Assembly: GCA_964251665.1 (NCBI GenBank)
Contig: CAXUKO010000002.1
Coordinates: forward strand, 564,709-628,708
Reading direction: 5' to 3'
DNA length: 64,000 nt
Origin: JBBQLG01 sp964251665
Lineage (GTDB): Bacteria; Bacteroidota; Bacteroidia; Cytophagales; Spirosomataceae
Both the position numbers and the translations under genes were made by a program. Shown here one piece after another: positions 17,130-25,974 of the stretch (its first letter is position 1; the number at the start of each line of letters is the position of its first letter). The notes beneath the pieces are model-generated. The model saw only the letters and a program-made list of their open reading frames with translations, was not told the origin of the DNA and did not search any database.

Positions 17130-17918
17130 TTACCTAATCGTCGAATAATCCGTTGGTTTCATGTAAACCGACTCGACTTTCTCTACAATTTTACCGTTGG
17201 CTTCCGAGGCATCCCGTACTTTGATCCAATCCGGGTCGGCGGCAAATTCCTTGAAATGCTGCTTGCCCTCGGCTTCGGATGGATGGGCCAGGATATACAC
17301 TAATTTAGGCTGTTGCCCCGTAGACTGGCCTTTTGCGTCTGTTTCGGTGGTGATCCAGTAGCCGATATGCGTCATGCCGTGTTTGCTGAACAACGCTTTG
17401 GTATGGTCGCGGAACCGGGTAACTACGTTGGCCAAATTGCCGGGTGTGGCCGTGTACGTCCGCATTTCAAAGACGCGCTCGGGCGATTTGGTGTCGGGTT
17501 TAATGACCGGGGAGATGTCCGATTCCGTCATGAAAATCTGGTCGACGTGGTCCACTAATTTGCCGTTGGCTTCGGTTTTGGCCACAACCGCCTTCCAGTT
17601 TGGATCGTCGCCGAAGGCTTTCCACGACGCTGTCCGGGCCTCTAAACTGGGGTACGACAGGATATAGATCAAGCGGTGATCGGCCGTATCGGTGGGCGTC
17701 CAGTACCCAATGTTCTCCATGCCATGCGAGGCAAAAATCTTGGTGGTGTACTGCCGGAACCGGTCAACGATGGCCGCATATTTGCCGGGGGTGGGGTGAT
17801 AAATTCTGATTTCGTAGAGCCGGGTCGATTTACCGGCGGGGGGCATTCCTGCCATCTGCGCCATGGCTGACTGGAGAACGCTGGTTAGCATAAAGGCAAG
17901 TATCAGTACGTATTTCAT
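17130..17918 (-). CDS. NIPSNAP family protein with two tandem domains
   Basis: A 262-residue exported protein. The ATG at 17918 opens a signal peptide (MKYVLILAFMLTSVLQSAMA, cleaved near AMAQ); an earlier in-frame ATG at 17948 would hide it. Two copies of the ferredoxin-like NIPSNAP domain follow. The first starts LYEIRIYHPTPGKYAAIVDR and has HGMENIGYW; the second starts VFEMRTYTATPGNLANVVTR and has HGMTHIGYW. Both end with a short helix of the form DPNWK or DPDWI. NIPSNAP is a dimeric alpha/beta-barrel fold related to antibiotic biosynthesis monooxygenases; the bacterial function is unknown. A tandem pair in one chain would mimic the usual dimer. Confidence 0.85.
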   Translation of the reverse strand: MKYVLILAFMLTSVLQSAMAQMAGMPPAGKSTRLYEIRIYHPTPGKYAAIVDRFRQYTTKIFASHGMENIGYWTPTDTADHRLIYILSYPSLEARTASWKAFGDDPNWKAVVAKTEANGKLVDHVDQIFMTESDISPVIKPDTKSPERVFEMRTYTATPGNLANVVTRFRDHTKALFSKHGMTHIGYWITTETDAKGQSTGQQPKLVYILAHPSEAEGKQHFKEFAADPDWIKVRDASEANGKIVEKVESVYMKPTDYSTIR

Positions 17919-18065
17919 GCGAATAAGTTGGGTTAAATCGACAGGCAAGATAACGTTTTCAGGCCAAAAGCACTGATGTCGTCGTAAAATGTGTCTTTAA
18001 ACAAAGAATTTATGGGACTTAACGACTATGGGCATTGATTCAGTGGTAAAAGACCGGCGAAGCCT

Positions 18066-18073
18066 TATTTTTG
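18066..18073 (+). promoter_or_regulatory. Possible -7 promoter element for the alpha-E gene
   Basis: TATTTTTG fits the Bacteroidota -7 form TAnnTTTG and lies 37 bases before the ATG at 18111. No TTG was found at the usual 17-23 bases upstream; the nearest, at 18035, is 28 bases away. Confidence 0.35.
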
Positions 18074-18110
18074 TTGGTCTTGTCTATTTCTCTAACTGCC
18101 CTGATACCTC

Positions 18111-19070
18111 ATGCTTAGTCGCGTTGCCACTTCTATTTACTGGATGAACCGTTACATCGAGCGGGCAGAAAATTACGCCCGGTTCATGAGTGTTAACTTT
18201 AACCTGGCTCTCGACCTGCCCCCTCATTTGGATCAGCAATGGGAACCGCTGCTGATTGCTACGGCCGATAATTTTCTTTTCTACGAACACTACAAGGAAC
18301 CCACGCGCGAAAACGTGATCGAGTTCATGACGTTCGATAAGCGGAACCCCAACTCCATCGTCTCCAGCCTGAACAACGCCCGCGAGAACGCCCGCACCAT
18401 CCGCGAAACCATCTCGAAGGAAATGTGGGAACACCTCAACCAGTTTTACCTCGACGTGCGCGATACCAACGACCATGCCGACTGGAGCCTGAGCCGGACG
18501 CAGGATTTCTTCGGCGAAATCCGCAACGGAACGCAGTTATTCTACGGCATCATCGACGCGACCATCACCCGCAACGAAGCCTGGCATTTCGGGCGGCTGG
18601 GCCGGTTTCTGGAACGCGCCGACAAGACTTCGCGCTTTCTGGATGTGAAGTATTTTACGCTCCTGCCCGAAGCCGAAGCGGGTTCGACCCTCGATCTGAT
18701 GATCTGGTCGGCGGTGCTGAAGTCGGTCAGTGCCTACAATATGTACCGGCAGCAGTACCGGATGCTGACGCCAACTACCATTGTCGGGTTCCTGATTTTA
18801 GACAAGTTGTTTCCCCGTTCCATCGCGCACTGCATCCGGCAGAGCGAACTGTCGCTCTACGAGATTTCGGGCAGCAGCATTGCCAATGGCTACACTAATT
18901 CGGCCGAGAAAGCCCTAAGTAAGCTCCGCGCCGAGATTGAGTTCACCGACACGGCCGACATTTTCAAGATGGGGCTGCACCAGTACCTCGACCGGTTTCA
19001 GACCCGCACCAACGAAGCGGGTCGGGCCATCTTCGAGACGTATTTCGATCTGAAACCGGTGGAAGGATGA
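18111..19070 (+). CDS. Alpha-E domain-containing protein
   Basis: A 319-residue all-helical protein of the alpha-E (DUF403) family. The N-terminus MLSRVATSIYWMNRYIERAE is the family signature, and RNEAWHFGRLGRFLERADKT in the middle repeats the same R-x-x-E-R-A pattern. Alpha-E proteins are usually encoded next to a circularly permuted ATP-grasp ligase and a transglutaminase-like protease, a set proposed to make and process a peptide. Neither partner lies in the window: upstream is NIPSNAP (divergent) and downstream is a convergent barrel gene. This copy is thus an orphan here, or its partners lie elsewhere on the chromosome. Confidence 0.9.
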   Translation: MLSRVATSIYWMNRYIERAENYARFMSVNFNLALDLPPHLDQQWEPLLIATADNFLFYEHYKEPTRENVIEFMTFDKRNPNSIVSSLNNARENARTIRETISKEMWEHLNQFYLDVRDTNDHADWSLSRTQDFFGEIRNGTQLFYGIIDATITRNEAWHFGRLGRFLERADKTSRFLDVKYFTLLPEAEAGSTLDLMIWSAVLKSVSAYNMYRQQYRMLTPTTIVGFLILDKLFPRSIAHCIRQSELSLYEISGSSIANGYTNSAEKALSKLRAEIEFTDTADIFKMGLHQYLDRFQTRTNEAGRAIFETYFDLKPVEG

Positions 19071-19084
19071 GCCACACGCCCTAG

Positions 19085-19852
19085 TTAAAACAGAAAGAAC
19101 GTCAGGGCCAGATACGGGTAGTTGGTGCGGTTGCGGAACCGGTTATTATCGGCAACCACATCCCGGTTCCGCACCGTCATTTCGGTAGTGAGCCACTGGT
19201 AGCCTACTTTAACCCCAATCCGCTGATCGACCTTGATGCGGGCATAGACCTCGCTCGACAGCGTGCCAATGTTATTGTCGCCCAATAGCCGCAGGTTCAG
19301 GTTGCCGGGGCTGGCGGCCTGACTGATGTTGGTGCCCTGAAACGTTAGCACCGAGTCTTTATTTGCTGGCGAAGGCACAATGTATTTTCCCGTTGAGGAC
19401 TTGTATTGCCCAATGCGGCTGCGGCCAAAGCCCACCCCCAGAATATCTGCCGTCACGCCCAGCGAAACCGGACCGAGGTTTACCTGCGCCTGAAGCCCCA
19501 GATTCAGATTGGTCATCGACACATTGGCGAACGCTACGGTGTCGATATTGGCTACGACTAAATCGCTGCCGAGCGAACTTAACCCGCTTTTACCGCGTGT
19601 AAGCCGGGCCGGAGCCGTTGTATACGATACATCCTGCCCGTAGAAGGTGCCCAGTTTAACCGAATAGCCGAACGAGAACAACTTCTTCTCGCCTACGTTC
19701 AGCAGTTGGTAATAGGCAATGGAGGGCGCTAACTGATGCGATTTAAAACCAGCACCGATGTCGACACCCGCATCGAGCCGGGCGGAAACAGGAGATTGGG
19801 CGAAACAGGTTGCAGAAATAACAGTCAGCAGAACAGCTGATAAAATTTTCAT
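19085..19852 (-). CDS. Outer-membrane beta-barrel protein, unknown function
   Basis: A 255-residue protein. The ATG at 19852 opens a clean signal peptide (MKILSAVLLTVISATCFAQS); in-frame codons upstream add a charged stretch that is not leader-like. The mature part alternates polar and hydrophobic residues as in a small barrel (LDAGVDIGAGFKSHQLAPSI near the start, YLALTFFLF at the end). The terminal aromatic residue is typical of barrels folded by BamA. No family was recognised. A TACTTTTG box on the minus strand (19879-19886) lies 27 bases upstream of the start. Confidence 0.65.
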   Translation of the reverse strand: MKILSAVLLTVISATCFAQSPVSARLDAGVDIGAGFKSHQLAPSIAYYQLLNVGEKKLFSFGYSVKLGTFYGQDVSYTTAPARLTRGKSGLSSLGSDLVVANIDTVAFANVSMTNLNLGLQAQVNLGPVSLGVTADILGVGFGRSRIGQYKSSTGKYIVPSPANKDSVLTFQGTNISQAASPGNLNLRLLGDNNIGTLSSEVYARIKVDQRIGVKVGYQWLTTEMTVRNRDVVADNNRFRNRTNYPYLALTFFLF

Positions 19853-19878
19853 GAATGGAATTGTGACAGTGAGTTGGG

Positions 19879-19886
19879 CAAAAGTA
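19879..19886 (-). promoter_or_regulatory. Possible -7 promoter element for the barrel gene
   Basis: On the minus strand this reads TACTTTTG, a perfect TAnnTTTG, 27 bases before the ATG at 19852. No TTG was seen at the expected distance upstream. Confidence 0.35.
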
Positions 19887-19950
19887 AGGGGCCGCGCCGG
19901 ATAACGTTCGTTCTTTTCTGTATTCTGATTATATGACCTTATATAACTCA

Positions 19951-20006
19951 AAAAAACAGGCTATACGTGGTTACCCTCAACCTTCCGGGTAACCGCATAT
20001 AGCCTG
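19951..20006 (-). terminator. Rho-independent terminator of the glucan operon
   Basis: A 20-base arm at 19987-20006 (GGGTAACCGCATATAGCCTG) pairs with 19957-19976 at 18 of 20 positions across a 10-base loop. On the minus strand the hairpin is followed by six T residues (complement of 19951-19956). It starts 13 bases after the glgB stop codon and so closes the glgE-maltokinase-glgB operon. Confidence 0.85.
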
Positions 20007-20018
20007 TATGCGTCTCAC

Positions 20019-22010
20019 TTAAACGCCCTTCAACACCAGCGCACCCAGTGGTGGGATACTTACCTCGACCGATTGCGGGCGGTGATGCCAGGCCTGCGGT
20101 TCGGTCGTGAGCGGGTTGGCGTTCGTTACGCCGGAACCGTAGTAGTGAATGTGGTCAGAGTTAAAAATCTCAACCCACGTTCCTGCCTGCGGTAAACCGA
20201 TGCGGTAATTCCGGCGCGTCACCGGCGTCATGTTCAGCACGATTACAACCGTATCGGTGGGTTCATTGCCGAAGCGGGCATAGGTAACAATGCTGTTTTC
20301 GCGGTCATCCATTGCCAGCCACTCAAACCCATCGGCTGTGAAATTGCGCTCGTACAGGGCCGGTTCAGTGCGGTAAAGCCGGTTCAGGGCCTTCACACAT
20401 TCTTTCATGCCCTGATGGGGGGCGTGTTGCAGCAGGTGCCAGTCAAGACTACCATCGAACTTCCATTCGGCCGTCTGCCCGAACTCACCCCCCATAAACA
20501 GCAGTTTGGTGCCGGGGTGCGTGAACATATAGCTGAACAGCAGCCGCAGGTTGGCGAACCGTTGCCACTCATCGCCCGGCATTTTGCTCAACAGTGACTT
20601 TTTGCCGTACACCACTTCATCGTGGGAGAGCGGCAGCATAAAGTTCTCGCTGAAGCCGTAGGTCGTGCTGAAGGTCAGGTTGTCCTGATGGTATTTACGA
20701 ACAATCGGGTCGCGCTTGAAATAGACTAACGAGTCGTTCATCCAGCCCATCATCCACTTCATACCGAAACCCAGGCCATTGGCATACACGGGCCGCGTAA
20801 CGCCCGGAAATGCCGTCGATTCCTCCGCAATGGTCTGTACATCAGGGTATTGCCCGTAAACTACTTCGTTCAGTTCTTTAAAGAGCGAAATGACTTCCAG
20901 GTTTTCCCGACCGCCCAGGGCATTGGGCTCCCATTCGCCGGCCTTGCGCGAATAGTCTAAATACAGCATGGAGGCTACGGCATCTACCCGAAGCCCGTCG
21001 ACGTGAAAACGGTCGAGCCAGAACAGGGCGTTTGAGATCAGGAACGAACGGACCTCATTGCGACCGTAGTTGAAGATGTAGCTTTTCCAGTCGGGGTGGT
21101 AGCCCCGGCGCCTGTCGGGGTGCTCGTAGAGGTGCGTCCCATCGAACTCATACAGGCCGTGCGCATCGCCGGGGAAGTGGGAAGGAACCCAGTCCAGCAC
21201 CACACCGATACCCGCCTGATGCAATTGCTCAATTAAGTGCATGAACTCCTGCGGACTGCCGAACCGGCTGCTCGTGGCGTAGTAGCCCACAATCTGATAC
21301 CCCCACGATGGTTCGTAGGGATACTCCATAACGGGCATGAACTCGACATGGGTAAAGCCCATTTCCTGAATATAGGGCACCAGCGCAGTACCGATTTCGC
21401 CGTAGGAAAGAATACGCTCGGGATTACCGGGATCGCGCTGCCAGGAGGCCAGGTGCAGCTCATAGACCGACCAGGGCCGGTTTAGCCCGTTATGGTCGGC
21501 ACGGGTTTTTAGCCAGTCGGCGTCCTGCCACTCGTACCATGTACTCCAGACAATGGATGCCGTTTTAGGGGGATGTTCCCAGCGCAGGGCGTAGGGATCA
21601 CTTTTCTCCAGTTCGCGGCCGTTGTTGCTGACAATGAAGTATTTATAGGTTTCGCCCTGCCCGATGTGGGGAATAAACACTTCCCAGATACCGGACGAAT
21701 CCCAGCGCACATTCATGGGCGAAGAACCTTTGTCCCAGCCGTTAAAGTTGCCAATTACCGCTACGTACCGCGCCGATGGTGCCCAAACGGCAAAATAGGT
21801 GCCGGTTACGCCGTTATGGTCAACAACGTGCGACCCGAACTTGTCGTAAAGCTTGTAATGCTTTCCGGCCCTGAACAGGTGAACGTCGAAGTCCGAGAAG
21901 CGCGAATAAACACCTGATGGCTGCTCGGCGGGAGCAGACACAGTGTCAATGGCGGCCGGTTCGGGGGTCGGGGTAAGGTCCTGGGTGGTTGGTAGTTTCT
22001 GTTTGGCCAT
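20019..22010 (-). CDS. glgB: 1,4-alpha-glucan branching enzyme
   Basis: A 663-residue GH13 enzyme that forms alpha-1,6 branches in glycogen-like glucan. An N-terminal CBM48-type domain (about 55-150; YFAVWAPSARYVAVIGNFNG) precedes the catalytic barrel. GH13 motifs are intact: DWVPSHFP, the nucleophile Asp in GLRVDAVAS, the acid/base Glu in TIAEESTA, and LSHDEVVYGK. VEFMPVMEYPYEPSWGYQ is the usual branching-enzyme signature. The ATG at 22010 is used; upstream in-frame codons run through a palindromic repeat and are not conserved-looking. It is the last gene of the operon, 144 bases after the maltokinase gene. Together with GlgE it completes the synthesis of branched alpha-glucan. Confidence 0.95.
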   Translation of the reverse strand: MAKQKLPTTQDLTPTPEPAAIDTVSAPAEQPSGVYSRFSDFDVHLFRAGKHYKLYDKFGSHVVDHNGVTGTYFAVWAPSARYVAVIGNFNGWDKGSSPMNVRWDSSGIWEVFIPHIGQGETYKYFIVSNNGRELEKSDPYALRWEHPPKTASIVWSTWYEWQDADWLKTRADHNGLNRPWSVYELHLASWQRDPGNPERILSYGEIGTALVPYIQEMGFTHVEFMPVMEYPYEPSWGYQIVGYYATSSRFGSPQEFMHLIEQLHQAGIGVVLDWVPSHFPGDAHGLYEFDGTHLYEHPDRRRGYHPDWKSYIFNYGRNEVRSFLISNALFWLDRFHVDGLRVDAVASMLYLDYSRKAGEWEPNALGGRENLEVISLFKELNEVVYGQYPDVQTIAEESTAFPGVTRPVYANGLGFGMKWMMGWMNDSLVYFKRDPIVRKYHQDNLTFSTTYGFSENFMLPLSHDEVVYGKKSLLSKMPGDEWQRFANLRLLFSYMFTHPGTKLLFMGGEFGQTAEWKFDGSLDWHLLQHAPHQGMKECVKALNRLYRTEPALYERNFTADGFEWLAMDDRENSIVTYARFGNEPTDTVVIVLNMTPVTRRNYRIGLPQAGTWVEIFNSDHIHYYGSGVTNANPLTTEPQAWHHRPQSVEVSIPPLGALVLKGV

Positions 22011-22025
22011 ATTGATCGAATACTC

Positions 22026-22091
22026 GTGTATCCCGGACGCCCACGTCCGGTTTGGCTGTTTAACGACCGGACGTGGGCGTCCGGGATACAC
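22026..22091. repeat. REP/BIME-like inverted repeat between maltokinase and glgB
   Basis: Perfect 25-bp inverted arms lie at 22026-22050 and 22067-22091, separated by 16 bases. Each arm contains its own hairpin, CCGGACG-CCCA-CGTCCGG (22033-22050 in the left arm), preceded by a GTGTATC tail. A pair of short tailed hairpins in inverted orientation is the design of REP sequences grouped as a BIME. It lies within the operon, where it could stabilise or divide the transcript. Confidence 0.7.
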
Positions 22092-22154
22092 ACTCCTTAA
22101 GCTGCGAAAATAGCAGTGCGGGTAATCTCCACAGGTATGTCTGTTAACGTCATG

Positions 22155-23834
22155 CTACACCGGTTCATCTTTCAGCAGGCCCGACTGCAGACTCTGTACA
22201 TCGGTGTTGCGGTCGGGGTTGGCCAGACGGATTTTCTCAATCTCCCTCACCACATCCATGATCCCTTTCAGCGGAATCTTGACCCACGAAGGCCGGTAGC
22301 TGATCTCATACCCCAGTTCATACACTGCCTTTTCGAGCAGGTAAATTAACAGGAGAAAATTGATTTCGTTGCTGTCTTTAAACAGGGGGTGTGGCGTGCC
22401 CAGCTCGGCCAGATACGCATCCAGGTACGTGTCGCGGATAAGTTTAAACCACCGATCCGATACGCGCTGTAAATGATGCGGCTCAATGCCAACGGTTTCG
22501 TCGGCCGTAAACAGTTTGGCACTCACGGCATAATGATAGGACCGAATCATACCCGCCACATCTTTCAGGGGCGAATGCTTGATTTTACGCTCGGTGATGG
22601 TGCTTTCGGGTTCGCCCTCGAAGTCGATGATCACGAAATCCTGACCAGTGGGCGCACCGGTGTTGACGGCAAGTACCTGACCGAGGTGATAATCGCCGTG
22701 AATACGGATGCGCTGGGAGCCGAGGGGCCGCGTGCGGAAATCCGCCACAAACTCGTCGATCATCTCCTTGGCCTCCATAAACACCCAGGCCAGCCGCTGC
22801 GCCAGCGGGTCGAGTTTGGTGTAATTGTCGATCAGCAGGTTGTACCGGCGTTCGAGCAGATCCTCGAACCGGCGGATGAGAAACTCACGGTACTCGTCCG
22901 TAAACGGCTCAGGGACAAAGGCTTCGTCAGCCGTGCCGGGTTGAAACAACGCACAGTGCATCTCGGCGGTGCGCTTTCCCAGCAACTCCACACGGTCGAA
23001 AACATCCTCCCGGATGGCAAACATACGGTTGGGCACCGCGTACAGAAAGTCGTTCAGCGAATCGCCCGTCTGCGCCCAGGTATCTTTGTCGTTGGCCACC
23101 ATGCGCTGCATCATACCGAGGGTAATGGTGGCACCCTGCGACGCCGAACCGTTCGATGCTGCGTGACTAACCCGCCCCGGAATCTGCCACACCAGGCTGC
23201 CTGCATAAGCCGGAATGTGTTCAAATCCACTGTTTTCGGTCATGAACGCTACCATTTCCACCTCCGGGTTCATCTCCGGGAATAGCTTGCGGTAGAGTTT
23301 CAGAAAGTATTTATCGCCGAAGGTCAGGGCCGAATTGCTGGAATCGACCGGTAACACCCTGGATGACAACTGCTCATCGGCATCAAATCCGCGGCCCCGA
23401 TGAAAATTGATCTCGCCCATATCCTGCGGGAGGTGCCCATTCCGGGCGATGAGCGAAAACAGGGTCTGCCGGAAATGGTCCAGATAAATGGCATCTACGA
23501 GCCAGCCATGCTGACTGTCCAGCGCTGCCTCGGCAATACGGCCTTTGTCGGGTACCTCCTGCACCTCCTCCCCGGTGGCAAAGGCCAGGGGCAGCAGGTA
23601 ACTTTCGGGTGGTCCATCGGTGTACCGCACCTCCAGAATGAGCAGGTACGTTGTTTCGGTGATGACATGTTTTGCCTGAATGGACAACCCTTCCTGCGGC
23701 CGCGCCTTCCCGGCAAACCAGCGGCAGGTGTTGGCATACGCCAGAAGATGATTTGCCGCCAACTCATCCCAGAACGGGTCGATGGGACTCAGGTCAGGCC
23801 AGGCAGTTGGGTTAGTCAGCGGTGTAACAGGCAT
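22155..23834 (-). CDS. Maltokinase (Mak1/Pep2-type)
   Basis: A 559-residue kinase that phosphorylates maltose to alpha-maltose 1-phosphate using ATP. The N-terminal cap domain (DPFWDELAANHLLAYANTCR, WFAGKAR) is typical of mycobacterial-type maltokinase. The C-terminal half is an aminoglycoside-phosphotransferase-like fold with the catalytic loop IRIHGDYHLGQVL and the metal-binding VIIDFEGEP. In many bacteria this domain is fused to trehalose synthase TreS; here it stands alone. The gene starts 5 bases after the glgE stop, so the two are translationally close and surely co-transcribed. Its product feeds GlgE directly. Confidence 0.92.
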   Translation of the reverse strand: MPVTPLTNPTAWPDLSPIDPFWDELAANHLLAYANTCRWFAGKARPQEGLSIQAKHVITETTYLLILEVRYTDGPPESYLLPLAFATGEEVQEVPDKGRIAEAALDSQHGWLVDAIYLDHFRQTLFSLIARNGHLPQDMGEINFHRGRGFDADEQLSSRVLPVDSSNSALTFGDKYFLKLYRKLFPEMNPEVEMVAFMTENSGFEHIPAYAGSLVWQIPGRVSHAASNGSASQGATITLGMMQRMVANDKDTWAQTGDSLNDFLYAVPNRMFAIREDVFDRVELLGKRTAEMHCALFQPGTADEAFVPEPFTDEYREFLIRRFEDLLERRYNLLIDNYTKLDPLAQRLAWVFMEAKEMIDEFVADFRTRPLGSQRIRIHGDYHLGQVLAVNTGAPTGQDFVIIDFEGEPESTITERKIKHSPLKDVAGMIRSYHYAVSAKLFTADETVGIEPHHLQRVSDRWFKLIRDTYLDAYLAELGTPHPLFKDSNEINFLLLIYLLEKAVYELGYEISYRPSWVKIPLKGIMDVVREIEKIRLANPDRNTDVQSLQSGLLKDEPV

Positions 23835-23839
23835 ACGAG

Positions 23840-25903
23840 TTAGACTTCAATCCGGAACAAATGCATGGGCAGCACGTACGGGTCCAGTTCGACGTAATTC
23901 CACTCATCGCGCCAGGTATAACTGGCACCGGTCAGCAAATCGCGCACCACATAGTCCTGTCCGGCCGAAATGCCCAGCTGCCAGATCGGTACCTGCACCA
24001 GGCCCGCCCGACGGCTGTAGGCATCGGTGTTGACTACAACTAACAGTTTATTGTCGCCTGTGGTTTTCAAATACGCCATAATCGCGTCGTCGTTCACCGT
24101 GCAGATCGTCAGGTTGGCGGTTGTTTGCAGGGCTACGTTTTCCCGGCGAATGCGGTTAACGAGCGTAATCAGGTAAGTTAACTTGTTGGTCTTGGTCCAG
24201 TCCCAGTGCCGTATTTCGTACTTTTCGGAATTGAGGAACTCTTCTTTTCCCGGAAACGGCTCGTGTTCCATCAGCTCGAACGACGGGCCATAAATGCCGT
24301 AGTTGCTCGACAGCGTGGCGGCCAGAAAATACCGGATCAGGAACTGAGGTTCATGACCCGTTTGAAGACTCGCCGGGTTGATATCGTGCGTGGTGGGCCA
24401 GAAGCTGGGCCGGAAGTAATAACGCATGGCATCGGGCCGACCATTGGTCAGCGTCAGTTCGCGCATGTATTCTTCCAGTTCTGACTTGGTAGGCCGCCAG
24501 GTGAAATACGTGTACGACTGTGCAAAGCCGAGTTTAGCCAGTTCCTGCATCACGCTGGGTTTGGTAAAGGCTTCGGCCAGGAACAGCATGTCCGGAAACT
24601 CCTTCTTCACTTCGGCAATGATCCACTGCCAGAAGGCAAACGGTTTGGTATGCGGATTATCGACCCGAATGATGCGCACACCCCAGTCCGCCCAAACCAG
24701 CAACACGCGCCGGAGTTCGAGCCAGAGGTTTTGCCAGTCGGCGGTTTCGAAGTTGACCGGGTAAATGTCCTGGTATTTTTTTGGTGGGTTTTCGGCGTAC
24801 TGAATCGTGCCATCGGGCCGTTTCTTAAACCATTCGGGATGGTCTTTTGCCCACGGATGGTCCGGTGAACACTGAATAGCCAGGTCCATGGCGACCTCCA
24901 TCTCGTAGTTTTTAGCGATGGCGATCAGGTGCCTGAAATCCTCGACCGTACCCAGTTCGGAATGAATGGTATCGTGTCCGCCCAATTCCGAGCCAATACC
25001 ATAAGGGACCCCCGGTTCGCCCGGCTGCACCGTTACCGAGTTGTTTTTACCCTTGCGGTGGGCTGTACCAATGGGATGAATCGGGGGCAGATAAAGCACG
25101 TCGAAACCCATCCCGGCGATGCGTGGTAACAGCTTTTCGACATCCCGGAAGGTACCGTGCCGGGGTGCGCCATTCTCCAGTTCTTCGGCCGCTGAACGCG
25201 GGAACAGGCAGTACCAGGTGCTGAACTCCGCCCGCGCGCGGTCAACCTCGACACTTAGTTCCGGGGTGTACCGGGTCGGGTGCTGCCGCTCGGGGTACTT
25301 CGTAAACCACTCGGCGAACTGGGCACTTTCCGCCAGCTGAATGGCTTCGTCGTAGTGGGCCTCTTCTCTAAATAAGGTGGCGACGCGCATCAGTTCGGCT
25401 TCGTCCTGAGCGTTGGGTGACACGCGGCCAGCCCGTTCGCGCATTCCGTCTACTAAGTCGGCACCGGCTAAGAGTTCACTTGTAATGCGCTGACCGGCCC
25501 GAAGTTTCAGTTCGATTTCGTGTTGCCAGGTGGCAATGTGGTCTACCCAGCCTTCAATAGTGTAGTGATAACGACCCTGTTGCGCAACGGTAAAGGTGCC
25601 GCGCCACCGGTCGTTTCCCAGCAGCGTCATCGGGGCTTCCTGCCATTGTGTGTCGTGGGCAGGCTTGTATAACAGGCGGGCGGCCAATACGTCGTGACCA
25701 TCGGCAAAAATGGTGGCTTCGACCGTGATGACGTCGCCGGGAATGGCTTTAACGGGAAACTTGCCGTGGTCAAGTTCGGGCGAAACCTGGCTGATGACCA
25801 CGCGGGTCTGTCCTGATGCGGGAAGCGTAGCGTACAGTGCAATCCGGTCAGCTGTCTGACTGGACGAACTGAGGACTTTGGACGCTTTCGTTTGTTTTTT
25901 CAT
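23840..25903 (-). CDS. glgE: Alpha-1,4-glucan:maltose-1-phosphate maltosyltransferase
   Basis: A 687-residue GH13 subfamily 3 enzyme that transfers maltose from alpha-maltose 1-phosphate to a growing alpha-1,4-glucan. The first 190 residues are beta-sandwich and helical domains (KAIPGDVITVEATIFADGHD). The catalytic barrel has the family's DVLYLPPIHPIG, DLAIQCSPDHPW, KYQDIYPVNFE, the nucleophile Asp in GVRIIRVDNPHTKPF and the acid/base Glu in LFLAEAFTKP. The ATG at 25903 (MKKQTKASK) is used because a perfect promoter (TTTG, 19 bases, TACTTTTG) lies just upstream at 25931-25961; the longer frame to 25990 would place the promoter inside the gene. It is the first gene of the operon. Confidence 0.95.
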   Translation of the reverse strand: MKKQTKASKVLSSSSQTADRIALYATLPASGQTRVVISQVSPELDHGKFPVKAIPGDVITVEATIFADGHDVLAARLLYKPAHDTQWQEAPMTLLGNDRWRGTFTVAQQGRYHYTIEGWVDHIATWQHEIELKLRAGQRITSELLAGADLVDGMRERAGRVSPNAQDEAELMRVATLFREEAHYDEAIQLAESAQFAEWFTKYPERQHPTRYTPELSVEVDRARAEFSTWYCLFPRSAAEELENGAPRHGTFRDVEKLLPRIAGMGFDVLYLPPIHPIGTAHRKGKNNSVTVQPGEPGVPYGIGSELGGHDTIHSELGTVEDFRHLIAIAKNYEMEVAMDLAIQCSPDHPWAKDHPEWFKKRPDGTIQYAENPPKKYQDIYPVNFETADWQNLWLELRRVLLVWADWGVRIIRVDNPHTKPFAFWQWIIAEVKKEFPDMLFLAEAFTKPSVMQELAKLGFAQSYTYFTWRPTKSELEEYMRELTLTNGRPDAMRYYFRPSFWPTTHDINPASLQTGHEPQFLIRYFLAATLSSNYGIYGPSFELMEHEPFPGKEEFLNSEKYEIRHWDWTKTNKLTYLITLVNRIRRENVALQTTANLTICTVNDDAIMAYLKTTGDNKLLVVVNTDAYSRRAGLVQVPIWQLGISAGQDYVVRDLLTGASYTWRDEWNYVELDPYVLPMHLFRIEV

Positions 25904-25930
25904 AGGGTTGAATCCGGGGCAATGATGGCT

Positions 25931-25961
25931 CAAAAGTACATGCTTGCCACCGGGAATCAAA
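25931..25961 (-). promoter_or_regulatory. Bacteroidota promoter of the glgE operon
   Basis: On the minus strand: TTTG (25961-25958), 19 bases, then TACTTTTG (25938-25931), an exact match to TTTG-N19-TAnnTTTG. The expected start of transcription, about 7 bases on, is near 25924, which leaves a leader of about 20 bases before the ATG at 25903. Confidence 0.75.
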
Positions 25962-25974
25962 CCCGCTAAAAAGG

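Noticed and set aside
18035..18073. A full promoter for the alpha-E gene using TTG at 18035
   Set aside because: The gap between TTG and TATTTTTG is 28 bases, outside the usual 17-23; only the -7 box is listed.
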